Source: Gavia stellata
Taxonomy: Eukaryota; Chordata; Aves; Gaviiformes; Gaviidae
NCBI RefSeq assembly: GCF_030936135.1
Contig: NC_082613.1
Coordinates: 806,001 to 870,000 of the forward strand
DNA: 64,000 bases
Reading direction: 5' to 3'
Shown here: positions 59,486-64,000 of the stretch, piece by piece
Layout: every line of letters begins with the position of its first letter
How positions within the stretch are numbered: position 1 is the stretch's first letter
Program-made: the position numbers and the translations under genes
The notes under the pieces: generated by a model
The model's input: only the letters and a program-made list of their open reading frames with translations
What the model was told of the DNA's origin: nothing
Databases searched by the model: none

Positions 59486-62400
59486 TCAGACAGCGAGCAG
59501 GGTCGAGGGTCCTCCCGAGCAGGATCTTTTTAGAGCGCTCTGATCGTCTGCCTGGGAGAAGCAGCACAAAAACTATTCAGTTTTCTCATTCAGACTTTCA
59601 CCAGCATTTCTCTATGTCCCCGGCGAGGTTTTCCTGTGCGCCCACACAGGCAGAGGGACCTCCTGGAAACCGGGAGCAGCCCATGGCAAATGGGGCTGGT
59701 CAGGGCGTCACGGGGCTTTGGGCTCCGCGGGTCCCTGCCCCGGGGTGGGCGCATCCCCCCGCTCCCCGGGGAAGGTGCGCAGTGGGCAATGCGATCCTTA
59801 CAGCAGTGACGTCAACCTTGGTGTTCCTGAGGCTGGTGTTGAGAACCTCGGGCAGAGGCACCGACACGTGCAAGGCATCTGCAAGAGCAAGTGAAAGCAC
59901 CTCGTCACGGCGGCGGGGAACCCCGAATGCAGGCAGCGAGGGAAGGGGGAGAGCCCCAAATCCGGCTGAGTTTGAGAGAAGAGGGGACCCAGACCCCGGC
60001 CGTACCGTTAATGGCCGGTACGTATGTAGCCGCAAGGACTTGCTTGAGCCATCCTGCAAGCGGGGAGACCTGCAGGGGAAGAGGAGGCGTGTCAGTGTCT
60101 GAAGAAGAGAGGAACAGTTATTGGGATGTAAACAGCGATGTCAGGCTTATCAGTTGAGTTCTGTCACTGCAGGATGCTCAGAGCTATGAAACGCAAACAC
60201 TGGGAAGCTTCCTTCAGTGAAACTCTTCCAGGCCTGAGGGCGGGGGGATACACAGGGACATGATCTTCGGGTAATTCCTTCTCGATTATTCCTCCCCCCT
60301 TCCCAGCACTCCCAGTGCGCTGCCAGCAAGTGAACATATGCATCCAACTGTCACTGCATAGGGGAGCGACAGGGCAGACAACAACTGGCTCTGCCAAGAG
60401 AAGCAGGAATGTGAAGACTGAAGAAGAACTGGCGTGTCGGTTCTTCCCTACAGAGCCTCTGGCCATCGCATTGCTCGCTGCAGCGCCTCGATCCAAAGCG
60501 GCATGCACTTACGCTGAGAGGGTTGAGTCTCAGGGGTGCCTGTGTCAGGTTGATGCTATGGAAGATAAAAACAAGGCAGAGTTGGGGTGCATTGGGTGCA
60601 GCCCTCCTCCACCTTTCCAAATGCTGCTCAGACCCTTACTTGGTCCAGAATTTTTCTTGCCCACATAAAGATACAAGGATTTTGAAAATAGGGCAACTTT
60701 TTTAAAAACTCTCTCATCACTTCAGACATGCACTTGGTCTCAGGTTGGGGCTGGGAGGAGACAGCCCGTTACATCTCTACCACCTCTACCTCGCACTCCC
60801 CGATCGCTGCCACCAGCCCCATCCTGTGGGGCTCCAGTGAGCGTCCCCAGGCAGAGCCCCCTCCCTGCCCGCAGGGACCGCAAAGCTCGGCTCTACCTGT
60901 CGAGAGCCAGGGAGGTTTGCAGTTTGCCGTCGGAGACTGACGGGATGATGTTCAGAACGATGTCCTGAAATTGGAACAAGAGAGGAAAGGAGGTTATTTC
61001 CCTGCATAGCTCCCAAGACTGGAAAGAAAACCCAGAGTATTTGTAAATAACCCATTGCAAGAAAAAGCACCTGTCTGTGCCTAGAAATCACATTTTTTTG
61101 ACAGATGGCATCGTGTATCTCTCTCCCCAGGGTTCACCCTTCCTGTCTTTATTTTACATTATTCCTTAAACATTTCACTTGCACTTGGCTACAAGCATTT
61201 TAAAAGGACTGGGCACCACCACTTTTAAGACATAATAAATTCAGAAGTACAAGAAGTACTGCACGGCTAAGAGCAGGACAAGCCCAGGGGATGCCGGAGA
61301 ACAACCAGACTCACCCCTCGCCCTGTTTTGGAGCTCTCATCCCCCAGCAGCCCACTCACCGTGTCAAGGGAGAAGAGCGGCTTGTGGGAGGACTGCAGGG
61401 GGGGGCTGAAGATGTCGATGGAGGCTTTGAGGGTGGCGGTGGCTCTTCTGCCCCTCACAGCCACCACCGGCTCGTTGGCCACCTGCACGCGCAGCTCCAG
61501 CGGCAGAGAGCTGGGGAGGATCTTGGCGAGCTGCATGGGGCAGGGGGAGGTCAGGGCAAGGGGCCCTTTGCGTGGCCGGGGCGGGCGGTGGGGTTGGAGG
61601 TCAGTGCCGATGAAGGAGGTGACTGACCTGGGGGACGAGCGGGAAAAGGGCAGCCGTGGACAGCGAGACGCTATCAGGCACCTGTGGGAACAGCACCAGC
61701 GGTGTCAGTGGCCAGGAGGGTTTGTGCAAAGCCCACGCTGGGCTCGGCTGGACCCCACAAACAAATACGAGCACGTGGTGGCGAGCACCCTTAGGTCACC
61801 CAAAAGTGACCAGGACCCCGACCTGGCCCCGGAGAGGGGTGTCGTGACCCACCATCGAGTTGGTGATGCTGAGGTTGAAGGCTCCCTGCCCCTGGACCGA
61901 CTTCAGCAGGACGCCGAGGGTGCGCTGGGAGAGGCTGAGCCGCGGCGGGTGGCCGGTGGCCAGCAGCAGGGTGGCGGCGAGTGGCAATCCCTGCGCGGAG
62001 GCCCCCACGCTGCCCTCCGTGTCCCCAACGAGGAGCTGCAGGGGACAGAGCAGGGCAGGGATGTTGGTGGGGCTTGGAGGGCTGCGGTCGCACTGGGCGC
62101 CCTGCCCACCCGCGGACCTCGCGGAGAGGCTCACAGGGGGTTCATCGGCGCTTTAATAAACATACGGCTGCTTCGGACTCTTCTAGCACAGGCGACGGCT
62201 GCATCTGCTACAGCTCTCCCTTTAAAACGCCCTCACGTCTCCCAGTCAGTAAGACACATCGCCAATATTTTTGGCCTGATTATGGTCCCTATCCATTACA
62301 TACCAAACTTTTACAAACCACTTATAAATGGAACCTGTTTGTGAACGGTGACCACTGCTCCTGTATGAAATTAAGCTTTTCTAATTAACATCTGTGAGAG

Positions 62401-63780
62401 TGCTATAATCATACTTAATTAAGCAGCGTCAAGACAATCTGGCTCATGCTACCCTCAAGGACTGGCAAGTAAAAAATAAGGTAGAGACCCAGGGGTGGCA
62501 TTAGCATGAACGTGGCTGGACTGCACTCATCAGCATCTTCCAGTGAATGCCTTCCTGAAAACAGCTGGAATAAGAGGAGCCTTCAACAAATAGCCACTAT
62601 AATCAGATGAATTACCCAAACTCACTAAGTCAAAGGGTTTTGGGGCAGGGAAGCGGTAGCACTTACGTTTAAATCCAGCTGGATAGCATCACCACTGATG
62701 ATGGAAAAGGGAGGCAGATCTCCCAGGGCCCCGAGCGGGAGCGCGGCTGTGGGAACACAGGGAGGAAAGCTTTTAAACTGCAATGAGAGGAGGATGCTCC
62801 CAAATCCCCTGCTCCCGAGAGACATCGGAACCAACAGTGGCTCTTGCTCACAGCGTTCCCAGCTGGACAAGCTGCTAGAAAGCACTATTCTGCAGCAAAA
62901 AAGTTGTTTCTAAAAGCAATGGTTCCCAAAGTGGTTTTCTGCAGGGAAAAACTGTCTGCTGGTGCCCTGGGGCAAGGGAAACTGAATGTTGTGCTTGAGC
63001 TGAGAGTTGTGTTTTGAGGAAGTTGTTAAAATATTTGTATTTACCCAATGTAAAAAAACCAAACAACCCTAAGTGTGTTGGGGGCCACACAGGTGGGGGG
63101 GGGGCACACAGGAGCAGAGGGCAGGGAGGGTGCCAGCACTTACGGGTCCTGGAGCCGAGCAGAGTGCTCACCACGTTGAGCCTGCTGTTGACGATGTCGC
63201 ACCCCTGGGGAGGCAGAGGAAGGTTGGAGCCCTGGGACCCGCAGCACCAGCAGATGTACATTGCATTAACACGACTAGCGAAAACTGGCTCTGCTGGGGT
63301 TGCACGGGGCGGGCAGGAGCCGCCGCCGGGCAGGCTTTGGCGGGATGCTCCATTACCGCAGCACTCAGCATGGGGTGGGGGCGAGCGGCCCCTCTAAGCC
63401 AGGGTGGGTTTCTCCTCCTGCGCAAGACTTGCTCGCTGCAACCACTAAACCAGCGCGTGTCTCAGAAACCTGTTTGCCAGCGGAGCCTGGCACAGGCGAT
63501 GGTGCCGGCGAGGTGCCGGTGCCCGCTGGCCAGGAGGACGGGCTGGCCAGCCCGGCTGAGCCCGCAGCTGTGCAAACAGCCACGTCCACAGGGGCAGCCT
63601 GGCCCGCTGCCTGCCCTGCCCGCGCTGCCTGCCCTGCCTGCGCTGCCTGCCCTGCCCGCGCTGCCTGCCCTGCCCAGCACCGTGCTGGGGGCTCTCATGA
63701 AGGCTTTCAGACTTACCGCCTCGCGCAGGACATCACTAAGGAGGCGTTTTAACGGCTGATCCAGAAGTGGCACTTTGGGT
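59486..63780 (-). CDS. BPIFB3: BPIFB3-like two-domain BPI-fold protein, 5' part outside the window
   Basis: Visible exons, 5' to 3': 63780-63717, 63204-63144, 62746-62667, 62035-61853, 61681-61628, 61530-61360, 60964-60897, 60555-60513, 60069-60006, 59878-59802, 59551-59486; about 310 residues in one frame. Signal peptide and most of the first barrel lie beyond the right edge. Exon lengths mirror BPIFB4 (64, 61, 171, 68, 43, 64 and 77 recur). Family marks: GCDIVNSRL at the second cysteine, LPLGALG, DAIQLDLN, QGAFNLSITNSM, VPDSVSLSTAALFPLVPQ, VSVPLPEVLNTSL. LPLGALG and VPxSVxLSTxxL resemble human BPIFB3 more than BPIFB6, and it is BPIFB4's neighbour, as BPIFB3 is in mammals. In chicken this locus is, as I recall, the eggshell-membrane protein ovocalyxin-36. 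The linker exon is four codons shorter than in BPIFB4. The C terminus (ADDQSALKRSC...) matches no relative I know, so the last exon is the least certain part. Confidence 0.8.
63607..63676. repeat. 18-bp minisatellite in a BPIFB3-like intron
   Basis: About four copies of CTGCCTGCCCTGCCCGCG with single substitutions, within the intron between 63717 and 63204. It is a simple GC-rich tandem repeat with no sign of function. Confidence 0.8.
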
Positions 63781-64000
63781 CTGGGTAACAGGAAAATAGG
63801 GAATAAAAATCGACATAGATTAATGGCTGGAAAATAAAAGTGCTTCGCACAAGAGAAATATGAGGCCTCTCTTGCGCTGTCCAGGGCCATATTCAGTGCC
63901 AAAATATTACCAAAACCAAGCCCTCTGAATCCAGCCCGGTGCTAGGTTCCCAGCACAACCCAGAAATATTCTTTCTTGAGCCCAAATTTTAAAAGACAGG

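Overview
The window reads as host nuclear DNA from a bird or close sauropsid. The genes are vertebrate and intron-rich. Introns are short, GC is high with two CpG-island-like stretches, and almost no interspersed repeats are visible. The gene order matches the BPI / PLUNC (BPI-fold, BPIF) neighbourhood of vertebrates, which in birds sits on chromosome 20 (family knowledge, not tested here). No virus-like fossil or intact transposon was recognised.

Layout. 1-10 kb: no confirmed gene; one candidate minus-strand exon near 0.9-1.1 kb, and a CpG-rich block at 3.0-4.7 kb holding a G/C minisatellite. 10.0-19.8 kb, plus strand: complete BPI, a TATA promoter and 15 coding exons for 481 residues. 20.2-27.2 kb, plus strand: complete CDK5RAP1, 13 exons for 562 residues, starting about 0.77 kb after the BPI stop. 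27.3-41.0 kb: no gene found; one 16-bp minisatellite. 41.0-47.5 kb, minus strand: a single-BPI-domain, PLUNC-like gene with a roughly 200-residue Gly/Leu (GLLG) repeat. 49.1-58.0 kb, minus strand: complete BPIFB4, 609 residues, also with a Gly/Leu repeat. 59.2-64 kb, minus strand: the 3' two thirds of a BPIFB3-like gene that runs off the right edge.

How they fit together. Four of the five genes encode secreted BPI-fold proteins, which bind lipids or lipopolysaccharide in innate defence or on mucosal and egg surfaces. CDK5RAP1 is unrelated, a mitochondrial tRNA methylthiotransferase lying between BPI and the BPIF cluster. In mammals the order is BPIFB3-BPIFB4-BPIFA genes-BPIFB1-CDK5RAP1, with BPI megabases away. 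Here BPI is directly beside CDK5RAP1, and one single-domain gene fills the place of the mammalian BPIFA/BPIFB1 block. That gene is the most interesting item. Its exon phases match BPIFB4, its signal exon resembles mammalian BPIFA2, its repeat is much longer than in mammalian PLUNCs, and one exon carries a one-base excess in a homopolymer.

Exon coordinates were read by eye from splice consensus, frame and family similarity; an error of a base or two at individual junctions is possible.
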